DNA from: an uncultured bacterium
Lineage (GTDB): Bacteria > Verrucomicrobiota > Kiritimatiellia > RFP12 > UBA1067
Assembly: GCA_902802945.1 (NCBI GenBank)
Contig: CADCOC010000005.1
Coordinates: 1 to 60,895 of the forward strand
Reading direction: 5' to 3'
DNA: 60,895 bases
A program made the position numbers and the translations under genes. The notes under the pieces are model-generated. The model was given only the letters and a program-made list of their open reading frames with translations, had not been told where the DNA came from and made no database searches. Positions 8,105-15,604 of this stretch are shown piece by piece. The stretch's first letter is position 1. The number at the start of each line of letters is the position of its first letter.

Positions 8105-9069
8105 TTCAGCCATCCTCCGTCGGCGAGTTCCTGGAAAAAGAGCGGGAGGTATTCGGGCGCGAACGCGGACATGTGCGGGAGGCGGATGAGTCCGGGCAGG
8201 TCCGCCGCGAGCGGGGAGTCCGCCGTGAGCGGTTCTTGCTTGAACACATCGAGATACGCGCCCGCGATGCGGCGGCGGCGGAGCGCGTCCGCAAGCGCCG
8301 CCTCGTCCACCGCGTTGCCGCGTCCCACGTTCACGAGCACGGCGCGGCGCGGGAGGGCGGCGAGGACGCGGCGGTTCACGAGGTTGTCCGTGCCCGTGTC
8401 GGACGGCAACGCCACGACAAGCCAGTCGGCCGTCTTGAGCGCGGGCAGGAGGTCGCCGACGTTGCGTCGGCGGATGCCCGTTACCGAGACGCCAAGCGCC
8501 TCGAGACGTGCGCCGATTGTGCGTCCGATCTTGCCGTAGCCGAGAATCACCGCGTGCGTGCCGGCGACGCGCGAGCAGAAGGGCGACATCTCGCCGCGCG
8601 GCCAGAGCGCGCCTTCGCGTTGGAAGTCGTAGGCGCGGTAGAGTCCGCGCGCGTGGGCGAAGATGCACGCGAGCACGGTCTCGCACATGAGCTGTCCGTG
8701 GAACGCGCCGTTCACGCGCGTGACGCCGGGCGGCATCTCCGCGTCGGTCGGGAGCAGTTCGCGTCCGGCGGCCGGCGTGGCAAGCACGCGCAGACGCGGC
8801 GCGCGGGCGAACCAGGCCTTGTCGAAGTTCCAGCAGATTGCGTGCGTCGCCTCCGGAAGCGCGCGCAAAAACGCGCGTTCGCTGCGCACGACGACGAGCC
8901 GCGAGCCGCAATGGGAGGGCGAGCGTCCCCGCAAGCTGCAACGGGAGGGCGATCGTCCTCGCGAGCCGCCAGAAATCAAACGCGCGAGCGCGGCCTCGCT
9001 CCGCGCGTTCAGGCGGAACACGCCGATTGGCCAGTTCAGCCAGACGAGATAAGTGTTCTTTTTAGACAT
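8101..9069 (-). CDS. D-isomer-specific 2-hydroxyacid dehydrogenase family protein
   Basis: 322 residues. The nucleotide-binding domain has VILGYGKIGRTIGARL (Rossmann GxGxxG). The catalytic set is present: Arg in VNVGRGNAVDE, Glu in DVFKQEPL and His in RLPHMSAF. It should reduce a 2-keto acid or oxidise a D-2-hydroxy acid with NAD(P)H; the substrate is unknown. MSKKN at 9069 is chosen because a TATAAT box (9104-9109) lies just upstream, so the longer reading from 9201 would start before the promoter. Residues ~33-57 (GGSRGRSPS and a second RGRSPS unit) are an in-frame palindromic-repeat insertion in the poorly conserved N-terminal domain. First gene of the tsaE-ruvC operon. Confidence 0.85.
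   Translation of the reverse strand: MSKKNTYLVWLNWPIGVFRLNARSEAALARLISGGSRGRSPSRCSLRGRSPSHCGSRLVVVRSERAFLRALPEATHAICWNFDKAWFARAPRLRVLATPAAGRELLPTDAEMPPGVTRVNGAFHGQLMCETVLACIFAHARGLYRAYDFQREGALWPRGEMSPFCSRVAGTHAVILGYGKIGRTIGARLEALGVSVTGIRRRNVGDLLPALKTADWLVVALPSDTGTDNLVNRRVLAALPRRAVLVNVGRGNAVDEAALADALRRRRIAGAYLDVFKQEPLTADSPLAADLPGLIRLPHMSAFAPEYLPLFFQELADGGWLK
8897..8970 (-). repeat. Palindromic repeat inserted in frame in the dehydrogenase gene
   Basis: Two adjacent units (about 8913-8942 and 8943-8970) of GGGAGGGCGA-T/G-CGTCC-CGC-AGCYGC type. Each contains a short self-complementary GGGCGA/CGTCC core flanked by GCGAGCCGC copies. They encode the repeated RGRSPS peptide at residues ~33-57 without breaking the frame. 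Confidence 0.7.
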
Positions 9070-9103
9070 TTCGCGTGCTTTCTTTTCATAGGGCGCAATC
9101 GAC

Positions 9104-9109
9104 ATTATA
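9104..9109 (-). promoter_or_regulatory. Extended -10 promoter for the dehydrogenase-tsaE-ruvC operon
   Basis: On the minus strand the sequence reads TTTTGC-TATAAT-GTCG, giving an extended -10 (TGC before TATAAT). The ATG lies 35 bases downstream. The -35 is weak. Confidence 0.5.
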
Positions 9110-9173
9110 GCAAAATACGGTGCAGACTGCGAGACTAGAAGGCGGCGGTAAAATGGATTCATAAAAATCCCCA

Positions 9174-9202
9174 TTGACATAATGAACCATAAAAGGTACA
9201 AT
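9174..9202 (+). promoter_or_regulatory. Sigma-70 promoter TTGACA-N17-TACAAT
   Basis: TTGACA (9174-9179) and TACAAT (9197-9202) are separated by exactly 17 bases. The toxin ATG at 9218 lies about 9 bases past the expected start of transcription. This is the best textbook promoter in the window. Confidence 0.8.
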
Positions 9203-9217
9203 TAAAAGCGACACGCC

Positions 9218-9536
9218 ATGAAAGACATCATTGAAACTGACGAATGCTATGAGTTCCGCGCCCTTCTGACAGATGAAGAGAGTGCGGAATATCGGCGCAT
9301 ACGTTTAATGCTCAACAGGGACGGCCGGCTTGAATACCCGTGGGGCGAGAAGGTCGAGGGCGAAGTCAACACTTTTCGCGATCCGCATACGCAGGGGCGG
9401 CAATGCCAGATTCTTCTATGCATACGATGACGGAACGGCTGTCTGGATTCTGAATGGCTACGAAAAGAAGACCGATGGCATACCGAAGCGCGAACTCAAA
9501 CGCGCACGGCGTTTGAAAAGGAAGTACGGACTATGA
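9218..9536 (+). pseudogene. HigB/RelE-like toxin gene with a one-base frameshift
   Basis: The first frame gives ~58 codons (MKDIIETDECYEF... to NTFRDPHTQ) and then runs out. From about 9393 another frame continues with RGGNARFFYAYDDGTAVWILNGYEKKT and an RELKRARRLKRKYGL end, typical of the Gp49/HigB toxin family. Removing one G from the GGGG run at 9394-9397 restores an uninterrupted ~105-residue toxin reading TQGGNARFFY. Toxins of this family cleave mRNA at the ribosome. The stop overlaps the antitoxin ATG (ATGA). The toxin is therefore either inactivated, subject to slippage, or affected by a sequencing error in a homopolymer. Confidence 0.75.
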
Positions 9537-9910
9537 AAGAAAAGCCGATGAGCAAAGAGGAACTTGCCGCTCTCAAAGAGCGGCTTGCGAAGCGCACACG
9601 CGAGGAAATGGAACGCGAATGGGCGGACCCGAAGTTTCGCGAGGACTACGCGGCCTGGGAGCGCGAGTACAGGGCCACTGTAGCATTGTACCGGGCTCGG
9701 CAGGAAGCGAACCTCACGCAAGCCGAACTTGCCAAGCGCATGAAGATCCCGCGCGCCAACGTCTCGCGCATCGAGAACGGTCAGAATGTTACTTTCGCCA
9801 CCTTCGCCCGTTATCTTCGTGCGTGTGGGTTTGACTTCTCGCTGCGCATATTCCCAATGGGCAAGGCCAAGAGGGATACCATCAATGCCGGCGCATTTGC
9901 ACTAGCGTAG
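9533..9910 (+). CDS. XRE-family antitoxin of the HigBA-like pair
   Basis: 125 residues. A charged helical N-terminus precedes a Cro/C1-type helix-turn-helix (NLTQAELAKRMKIPRANVSRIE, about residues 63-84), followed by the short LRIFPMGKA tail. Antitoxins of this type bind the toxin and repress their own promoter, here the TTGACA/TACAAT promoter at 9174-9202. The start overlaps the toxin stop by ATGA, the usual toxin-first HigBA order. This gene is intact although its toxin is frameshifted, as expected if the antitoxin is kept after toxin loss. Confidence 0.85.
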   Translation: MKEKPMSKEELAALKERLAKRTREEMEREWADPKFREDYAAWEREYRATVALYRARQEANLTQAELAKRMKIPRANVSRIENGQNVTFATFARYLRACGFDFSLRIFPMGKAKRDTINAGAFALA

Positions 9911-9930
9911 TTTTTATTGGGGTTTTGGAG

Positions 9931-10016
9931 TGGTTGTGGGAGGTGGATTCGAACCACCGAAGGCGTAAGCCAGCAGATTTACAGTCTGCCCTCGTTGACC
10001 GCTTGAGTATCCCACA
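9931..10016 (-). tRNA. tRNA-Tyr (GUA)
   Basis: Acceptor TGTGGGA/TCCCACA, discriminator A and an encoded CCA (9931-9933). The anticodon arm reads CAGA-CTGTAAA-TCTG, with anticodon GTA. A long variable arm (TGGCTTACGCCTTC) and a GGTGG-TTCGAAT-CCACC T-arm fit tRNA-Tyr. 86 bases with CCA; three bases separate it from tRNA-Leu. Confidence 0.95.
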
Positions 10017-10019
10017 ACA

Positions 10020-10104
10020 TGGTGCTCGGGGCGGGACTCGAACCCGCAAGGATCGCTCCACATGCACCTCAAGCATGCGTGTCTGCCAATTTCACCACCC
10101 GAGC
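10020..10104 (-). tRNA. tRNA-Leu (GAG)
   Basis: Acceptor GCTCGGG/CCCGAGC and encoded CCA. The anticodon arm is CATGC-TTGAGGT-GCATG, with anticodon GAG. The long variable arm and GCGGG-TTCGAGT-CCCGC T-arm are as in bacterial tRNA-Leu. It is transcribed ahead of tRNA-Tyr. Confidence 0.95.
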
Positions 10105-10124
10105 GAGGCGTGAAAACGGCGAAT

Positions 10125-10153
10125 ATGATACCAAAATCCCCGTGGCTCCGCAA
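10125..10153 (-). promoter_or_regulatory. Promoter of the tRNA-Leu/tRNA-Tyr unit
   Basis: On the minus strand, TTGCGG (10153-10148) and TATCAT (10130-10125) are 17 bases apart. The -35 sits in the loop of an ATCCCC...GGGGAT inverted repeat, followed by TTTTGG before the -10. The same design appears at 10204 and 58824. Confidence 0.65.
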
Positions 10154-10203
10154 GGGGGGATTTTCAGTTTGCAAAATTTTTTTAGAAAAGTCAAAATGCC
10201 CCC

Positions 10204-10232
10204 TTGCATGGGGGCGGAGGTTTTGATATACT
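10204..10232 (+). promoter_or_regulatory. Promoter of tRNA-Asp
   Basis: TTGCAT (10204-10209), 17-base spacer, TATACT (10227-10232), 20 bases before the tRNA. TTGCAT is the loop of a perfect CCCCC/GGGGG hairpin and is followed by GGTTTTGA before the -10. Confidence 0.65.
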
Positions 10233-10252
10233 ACTCGCGTTTTCACCTCTAT

Positions 10253-10327
10253 GGGCTCATCGTTCATCGGTTAGGACCTCGGACTGTCGATCCGAAGAGG
10301 GGAGTTCGATTCTCCCTGAGCCCGCCA
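10253..10327 (+). tRNA. tRNA-Asp (GUC)
   Basis: Acceptor GGGCTCA/TGAGCCC, discriminator G and encoded CCA. The anticodon arm is TCGGA-CTGTCGA-TCCGA, with anticodon GTC. T-arm GGGAG-TTCGATT-CTCCC. 75 bases. Confidence 0.95.
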
Positions 10328-10332
10328 TTTCA

Positions 10333-10354
10333 AACGCCGAAAGGCGTTTTTTTG
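10333..10354 (+). terminator. Rho-independent terminator of tRNA-Asp
   Basis: AACGCC-GAAA-GGCGTT with a GAAA tetraloop and a run of T, starting 6 bases after the tRNA 3' end. Confidence 0.85.
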
Positions 10355-10386
10355 TTTCTAGGGGTCAGAAGGGCGGTTGTATATGG

Positions 10387-10392
10387 TATAAT
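10387..10392 (+). promoter_or_regulatory. Extended -10 promoter (TGGTATAAT)
   Basis: TGG-TATAAT followed by ATGCCGC and then the ATG at 10400, only 8 bases past the -10. The mRNA would be leaderless. No clear -35 or Shine-Dalgarno sequence is seen. Confidence 0.5.
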
Positions 10393-10399
10393 ATGCCGC

Positions 10400-11578
10400 A
10401 TGGAAAAACTCAAGATGGCTATGGTCGGCGGTGGCGCCGGCGCCTTTATCGGCAAAGTTCATCGCGCTGCGGCGCGGTTCAACGGCGATGTGGAACTTGT
10501 GGCGGGCGCGTTCAGCTCGGATCCCGCGCGCAGTCGGGAACATGGGATTCGCCTTGGCCTAGACCCCTCGCGCGCGTACGGCACGTGGCAGGAGATGGTG
10601 GATGGCGAGGCGGCGCGTCCGGCCGGCGAGCGCGCCGATTTCGTCAGCGTCTGCACGCCGCCTGATTCGCATCTTGAAATCGCAAAGGCGTGTCTTGAGG
10701 CGGGTTTCCATGTGATGTGCGAGAAGCCGCTCGCGCGCAACGCCGCAGAGGCTGAGGAGCTGGCCGCATGCGTGGCGCACACGCGGCGTGTATTCGGCCT
10801 CATGCATCCGTACGTTGGATATCCGATGGTGAAGCTCGCGCGCGACCTCGTGGCGCGCGGGGACCTCGGCCGCGTGGCAAAGGTCGTGGTGCAGTACCCG
10901 CAGGGGTCGTACCGCCGCATCGACTGGACGAAGCCGCTCACCCGCCGCCAGAAATGGCAGCGCGATCCGCGCGTACACGGCATTTCCGGTTGCATATCCG
11001 ACATCGGCGTTCATGCCGCCAATCTCCTTGAATACGTGACGGGACTCAAGATCCGCGCGGTGCTGAGTCACCTCGCGCGCTTCACGCACGGCGCGCTGGA
11101 CGACGACGGCGCGGCGTTCCTCCGTCTTGAAAAGGGCGCGGACGGACTCCTGCTCGCCTCGAAGATCGCGACTGGCGAGGGCAACGGACTGCGCATCCGC
11201 GTGTACGGCGAGAAGAAAGGCCTCTTCTGGTGCCAGGAAGCACCCGAGACGCTGACCCTGGCAAGTCCGTTCGCGCCTGCGGAGACGTGGAGCCGCGGCG
11301 CCCCATACGTGGCCGAGGTTTCGGCCGCTGCGGCGCGCGCAACGCACCTGCCGGCATTCCACCCGGAGGGACTGCACGAGGCGTTCGCGAACAACTACCG
11401 CAACTTCTGCGACACCATACGCGCGCGGCGCGAGCGGCGTCGTCCCACCGAACTTGAACTTGATTTCCCCGACGTGCAGGCGGGCGTGCGCGGCATGCGG
11501 TTCGTTGAGGCGATGGTCGCCTCCGCGCGCGACGGCAACACGTGGAAGACAGTATCAACCGAAAGGAGCAAAAAATGA
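10400..11578 (+). CDS. Gfo/Idh/MocA family oxidoreductase (cytoplasmic)
   Basis: 392 residues beginning MEKLKMAMVGGGAGAFIGKVH, with a glycine-rich NAD(P)-binding Rossmann start and no export signal. VCTPPDSHLEIAKACLEAG and CEKPLARNAAEAEEL are the family's EKP-type motif, and GISGCISDIGVHAANLLEYVTG supplies the conserved D-x-x-x-H active site. It should oxidise or reduce a sugar or cyclitol at one carbon. The frame is open far upstream through the tRNA genes, but ATG 10400 is the only start that fits the fold and the promoter. It overlaps the next Gfo/Idh/MocA gene by ATGA, so both act in one sugar pathway. Confidence 0.88.
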   Translation: MEKLKMAMVGGGAGAFIGKVHRAAARFNGDVELVAGAFSSDPARSREHGIRLGLDPSRAYGTWQEMVDGEAARPAGERADFVSVCTPPDSHLEIAKACLEAGFHVMCEKPLARNAAEAEELAACVAHTRRVFGLMHPYVGYPMVKLARDLVARGDLGRVAKVVVQYPQGSYRRIDWTKPLTRRQKWQRDPRVHGISGCISDIGVHAANLLEYVTGLKIRAVLSHLARFTHGALDDDGAAFLRLEKGADGLLLASKIATGEGNGLRIRVYGEKKGLFWCQEAPETLTLASPFAPAETWSRGAPYVAEVSAAAARATHLPAFHPEGLHEAFANNYRNFCDTIRARRERRRPTELELDFPDVQAGVRGMRFVEAMVASARDGNTWKTVSTERSKK

Positions 11579-12939
11579 GCCACTTAACGCGAAGGACGTT
11601 CATCGGCACGACGGCCGGGGCCTTCTTCATCCCCGCGCGGACGCTGTTCGGACAGGAGCTGCCGCGCAAGCAGCTGCGTCTTGCCGTTGTCGGCGCGTGC
11701 GGCATCGGTGGCATGACGAGCGGCGAGCTGCGCAAGGCGGGCGCCACCGTGGCGGCGCTCTGCGACGTCAACTCCGCAAGACTCGCCGGTGCGGCGAAGC
11801 GCTACCCCGGCATTCCCACGTACATGGACTGGCGCGAGCTGTTCAAGCACCACAAAGATTTCGACGCGGTGGCGGTGTGCACGCCTGACCACACGCACGC
11901 GATCGTGGGTCTCCATGCGATGCGGCTCGGCAAGCACGTCTACATCCAAAAGCCGCTCGCTCATTCCTACGAGGAGTGCCAGATGCTCATGGCGGAGCAG
12001 AAGCGCACGGGCGTGGTGGCGCAGATGGGCAACCAGCACCATCCGCACGGCAAGGCGTTCAAGGTCCTGCTGGAGACGGGACTGATCGGCGACGTGACGG
12101 AGGTGGTGTGCTGGACGGACCGTCCGGGACGCTTCTGGCCGCCCGCGCCGAAGAGCTACCCGACCGCGGGCAAGTACGACCGCGGCTTCACGAAGGAGTC
12201 ATGGGACGTCTGGCTTGGACCTTGCGCCGAGCATCCCTGCTCGCCGCTCATAGCGCCGTTCAAGTGGCGCGGGTGGTGGGACTACGGCACGGGGGCGATT
12301 GGCGACATGGCGATCCACAACGCCGACCCGGCGTTCGAGATTCTCGGCTGGAAAGCACCCATCGCGGTGAAGGGAATCTGCGACGAGCCGGTGGTGGCGG
12401 CGTTTCCGGGCAGCGCCAAGATCGAGATGACGTTCGCGCCTACGCCGAAGTGCCAGCGCACGGTGAAGTTCACGTGGATGAACTCCAGCCAGACGCCGCC
12501 GATGCCGGCGGGAGTCCATCCCAAATATACGTTCGGCGACAACGGCCTCATGTTCATCGGCACGAAGGGCGTCTTCAACGGCGTGGTGTGGGGCGGGAAA
12601 ACCCCGATCGTCATCGCCGCCGCAGGTCATGCGTGGAACGACGAGACGAAGGCGATGCAGCGTGCGGGGGTAGAGGCCGTGAAAGGACTTTCCTACCACA
12701 ACCACTACAAGGAGTTCGTGGATGCGGCGAAGGCCGGCACGCCAGAGGCGTGCGCCAGCAAGATGTCGTACGCGGCACCGTTCACGCAGGCACTCCTCGT
12801 GGGCGCGATCGGCCTGCGTTTCCCCAACCGCGAGCTGCACTTCGACCCGGTGTCGGCCCGCTTCACGGACTGCCCAGAAGCAAACGAGTTCCTGAAGGCG
12901 CCGTCGCGCGGCGCGTTCTCAATGAAAGATTTTACCTAA
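11575..12939 (+). CDS. Tat-exported Gfo/Idh/MocA family oxidoreductase
   Basis: 454 residues. MSHLTRRTFIGTTAGAFFIPART is a twin-arginine signal (S/T-R-R-x-F), so the enzyme is exported folded with its nicotinamide cofactor. LAVVGACGIGGMT is the Rossmann loop; VCTPDHTHAIVGLHAMRLGKHVYIQKPL is cut here into the family's nucleotide-binding and QKP motifs, and GAIGDMAIHNADP holds the active-site region. GAAAGGAG lies 5 bases before the ATG, which overlaps the previous stop. Exported Gfo/Idh/MocA enzymes are typical of Kiritimatiellota, Lentisphaerae and Planctomycetes and are often tied to 3-keto-sugar chemistry. A close functional partner is the gene at 25352-26692. Confidence 0.88.
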   Translation: MSHLTRRTFIGTTAGAFFIPARTLFGQELPRKQLRLAVVGACGIGGMTSGELRKAGATVAALCDVNSARLAGAAKRYPGIPTYMDWRELFKHHKDFDAVAVCTPDHTHAIVGLHAMRLGKHVYIQKPLAHSYEECQMLMAEQKRTGVVAQMGNQHHPHGKAFKVLLETGLIGDVTEVVCWTDRPGRFWPPAPKSYPTAGKYDRGFTKESWDVWLGPCAEHPCSPLIAPFKWRGWWDYGTGAIGDMAIHNADPAFEILGWKAPIAVKGICDEPVVAAFPGSAKIEMTFAPTPKCQRTVKFTWMNSSQTPPMPAGVHPKYTFGDNGLMFIGTKGVFNGVVWGGKTPIVIAAAGHAWNDETKAMQRAGVEAVKGLSYHNHYKEFVDAAKAGTPEACASKMSYAAPFTQALLVGAIGLRFPNRELHFDPVSARFTDCPEANEFLKAPSRGAFSMKDFT

Positions 12940-12967
12940 CCGCAACCATAAGAAAAGGATAAAGGAA

Positions 12968-15421
12968 ATGAAGAATAAAATAAAATCAACGGCACGCGCA
13001 CGAGTTGCGCTCGTCACAGTGGCTGCGCTGTTCACGGCTTGTGCGGCCTTTGCCAACGGTTCGCGCTGCGGACGCGTTGCGCTGCACACGTGGCTGACCA
13101 CGGCGGAGTTCAAGGACATCTCCGTCACCGCGCCCGACGGCAAGGTTCTGTGGAGCGGCCTGCCCGATCCGGCCACGAGCGCCGTGGGCAATGAGGGCAA
13201 GTGGACGGTCGAAGGCGGCGTGATCCGCCAGACGAACGAGTCCGCCACGTCGGGCGGCACGCTCGTGTTCGGCGACCCCGCGTGGGGCGACTACACGTTC
13301 AAGGCGAAGGCGCGGAAGCTTTCTGGCAAGGAGGGGTTCATCCTCCACGTGCGCGAGCGCTCGCCCGAGCAGTGCATCTACGCGAACTACGGCGGCTGGT
13401 TCAACAAGCAGCACGGCGTCGAGACGAAGGGCAGCTACGACTTCGCGACGCCGATGCGCAAGAACTGCAACACGCCGATCGAGACCGGGCGCTGGTACGA
13501 CCTCGAAATGACGTGCGTCGGCGAGAAGGTCACGATGAAGCTGGACGGCCAGACCCTCTTCGCCTCGGTGGACGTGCCGGAGATCACGTTCGACGACACG
13601 GGCATGAACACGATCACCGTGGACGCGGGCAAGGCGCGCTTCCCGGTTTCCGAGGACATGTGGGGCATCTTCTTCGAGGACATCGACCTTTCCCTCGACG
13701 GCGGCGTGTACGCGGAGCTTGTCCGCAACCGCAGCTTCGAGGACGGCCCGGTCAACTTCCGCCGGCAGAGCACGATCGGCTTTTGGAGCACGGTGGGCCG
13801 TGCGACGATCGAGCTCGACTCGTCGAAGCCCATCTCCGAGAAGAACCGCCACTGCGGCCGCGTCGAGGCGCTGCCGGGCGGCGGCGTAGCGAACGACGGC
13901 TACTTCGGCATCGCCGTGAAGGACGGCGCGCAGTACCGTCTCTCCGTGGCCTTGCGCGGCGACGTGAAGGGTCCGATCGAGGTGGCGCTCCAGTCCCTCG
14001 GCAAGACGCTCGCCACGGGCGCGATCGGCGGCATCGGCCCCGAGTGGAAGACCTACAGCCTCACGCTGACCGCGACGGGGACAGACCCCGACGCGAAGCT
14101 CGTGTTCCGCGCCACGAACGGCGGCACGTTCTACATGGACTGCGTCTCCCTTTTCCCCTGCGACACCTACGCGAAGAGCGGTCTCTTCCGCAAGGACCTC
14201 ATGGAGCGCCTCGCCGCGCTCAAGCCGAGCTTCGTGCGCTTCCCCGGCGGCTGCTGGGTGGAGGGCAACACGATGGCCGAGGCGTACCGCTGGAAGCAGA
14301 CGATCGGCAACGTGTGGGACCGCCGCACGCAGTGGAACCTCTGGGGCTACTGGAGCGCGAACGGTGTCGGCTTCCACGAGTACCTCCAGCTCTGCGAGGA
14401 CCTCGGCGCGAAGGCGCTCTTCTGCATCAACTGCGGCATGAGCCACAGGGAGACGGTGCCGATGGAAAAGATGGGCGAGTTCGTGCAGGACGCGCTTGAC
14501 TGCATCGAGTACGCGAACGGCCCGGCCACGTCGAAGTGGGGCGCGGTGCGCGCGGCGAACGGACACCCCGCGCCGTTCAATCTCCAGTACATCGAGATCG
14601 GCAACGAGAACGGCGGCCCGAAGTACCACGAGCGCTACGCCCTCATGCACGACGCGATCCAGGCGAAGTACCCCGAGATCAAGATCGTGTCCGACGAGTG
14701 GCACGGTCCGGTGAAGGGGCGTCCGCAGCACATTCGCGACGAGCACTACTACAGGTCTCCCGACTGGTTCATGACGACCGGCGCGAAGATGTACGACTCC
14801 TATCCGCGCGGCGAGTTCGAGGTGTTCGTGGGCGAGTACGCCGTCACGCAGGACGTCGGCCGCTGGGGCGAGCTCCGCGCCGCGATCGGCGAGGCGGCGT
14901 TCATGTGCGCCCTCGAGCGCAACGCGGACGTGGTGAAGCTCGCCGCTTACGCGCCGCTCTTCGCGAACGCGAAGCACACCGCGTGGAAGCCCAACCTCAT
15001 CTATCCGATGACCGACGGCAACTTCGTGAACCCCAGCTGGAACGTGCAGAAGCTCTTCGGCGAAAACAAGGGATGCGAGGTGCTCGCGTTCGAGCAGACG
15101 TCGCGCTGGATGAAGACGAAGATGAAGGACGGCCAGGCGTGCCGCGCGGTCCAGTTCTCGGCCGTGCGCGATGCGGACGGCTCCGTGGTCGTAAAGGCCG
15201 TGAACTGCTCGGAAGAGCCGCAGCCGCTCACGCTCGCGCTCGCCGGGAAGAAGATCGCGCAGGCGCGGAAGACGTGGTTCACGGGACCCGGCGCGCGCGC
15301 CAGCAACTCGCCGCTCGCCCGCGAGGCGCTCAAGGAGGCCTCCGGCACCGCCGCGGTCAAGGACGGCGTGGTGGCGGAGACGCTTCCCCCGCTGTCTCTC
15401 ACGGTCTTCCGCGTCAGATAA
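12968..15421 (+). CDS. Secreted alpha-L-arabinofuranosidase (GH51)
   Basis: 817 residues with a signal peptide. Residues ~50-205 form a LamG/DUF1080-like sandwich. WGIFFEDIDLSLDGGVYAEL begins the GH51 module. The general acid/base is E547 in IEIGNENGG and the nucleophile E623 in VFVGEYAV, on strands 4 and 7 of the (beta/alpha)8 barrel. A C-terminal beta-sandwich (alpha-L-AF_C) follows, ending LSLTVFRVR. It releases arabinose from arabinan or arabinoxylan. It lies 28 bases after the Gfo/Idh/MocA pair with its own AAGGA site, so it probably belongs to the same transcription unit. Codon use is strongly GC3-biased, which creates a long spurious antisense frame. Confidence 0.88.
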   Translation: MKNKIKSTARARVALVTVAALFTACAAFANGSRCGRVALHTWLTTAEFKDISVTAPDGKVLWSGLPDPATSAVGNEGKWTVEGGVIRQTNESATSGGTLVFGDPAWGDYTFKAKARKLSGKEGFILHVRERSPEQCIYANYGGWFNKQHGVETKGSYDFATPMRKNCNTPIETGRWYDLEMTCVGEKVTMKLDGQTLFASVDVPEITFDDTGMNTITVDAGKARFPVSEDMWGIFFEDIDLSLDGGVYAELVRNRSFEDGPVNFRRQSTIGFWSTVGRATIELDSSKPISEKNRHCGRVEALPGGGVANDGYFGIAVKDGAQYRLSVALRGDVKGPIEVALQSLGKTLATGAIGGIGPEWKTYSLTLTATGTDPDAKLVFRATNGGTFYMDCVSLFPCDTYAKSGLFRKDLMERLAALKPSFVRFPGGCWVEGNTMAEAYRWKQTIGNVWDRRTQWNLWGYWSANGVGFHEYLQLCEDLGAKALFCINCGMSHRETVPMEKMGEFVQDALDCIEYANGPATSKWGAVRAANGHPAPFNLQYIEIGNENGGPKYHERYALMHDAIQAKYPEIKIVSDEWHGPVKGRPQHIRDEHYYRSPDWFMTTGAKMYDSYPRGEFEVFVGEYAVTQDVGRWGELRAAIGEAAFMCALERNADVVKLAAYAPLFANAKHTAWKPNLIYPMTDGNFVNPSWNVQKLFGENKGCEVLAFEQTSRWMKTKMKDGQACRAVQFSAVRDADGSVVVKAVNCSEEPQPLTLALAGKKIAQARKTWFTGPGARASNSPLAREALKEASGTAAVKDGVVAETLPPLSLTVFRVR

Positions 15422-15545
15422 CATCCCACATCAAAAAAAAGGTGCTGCTCAAGTGGGGAAACCTTCCGCACCTGATGCGCGCCGGGCGCGCGTTGGTTTC
15501 GATCCGGCTTGACGGGAATGCCGTGCACTGGAAACTTCATTTCCG
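15422..15545. other. Intergenic region before the effector-like locus
   Basis: An open stretch reading roughly WGNLPHLMRAGRALVSIRL looks like decayed coding sequence, but I do not recognise it. A TTGACG at 15509-15514 could be a -35, with only a poor -10 (AAACTT) 17 bases on. No terminator is obvious. Confidence 0.3.
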
Positions 15546-15575
15546 TGTAACCTTCTGCCTCATGGCGTGTAAACA
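15546..15575 (+). promoter_or_regulatory. Bipartite element TGTAACCTT-N10-GCGTGTAAACA, copy 1
   Basis: The same two blocks, with the same 10-base gap, recur at 18185-18214. Here the element ends 30 bases before ATG 15605. Seen as a promoter it would be GTAACC-N17-TAAACA; it could instead be an operator or 5'-UTR element. Confidence 0.6.
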
Positions 15576-15604
15576 GGACAAAGAAAACAGGAAGGAGCAA
15601 AACA

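Noticed and set aside
9601..9834. Alternative small frames inside the antitoxin gene
   Set aside because: The XRE helix-turn-helix frame is clearly coding; the others have no family features.
10019..10399. Upstream extension of the oxidoreductase frame
   Set aside because: It passes through tRNA-Leu, tRNA-Asp and a terminator. The true start is at 10400.
12986..15424. 812-codon open frame on the minus strand opposite GH51
   Set aside because: It exactly mirrors the GH51 gene, has arginine/histidine/alanine-rich composition, no domain and no ribosome site. It is produced by GC-biased third positions.
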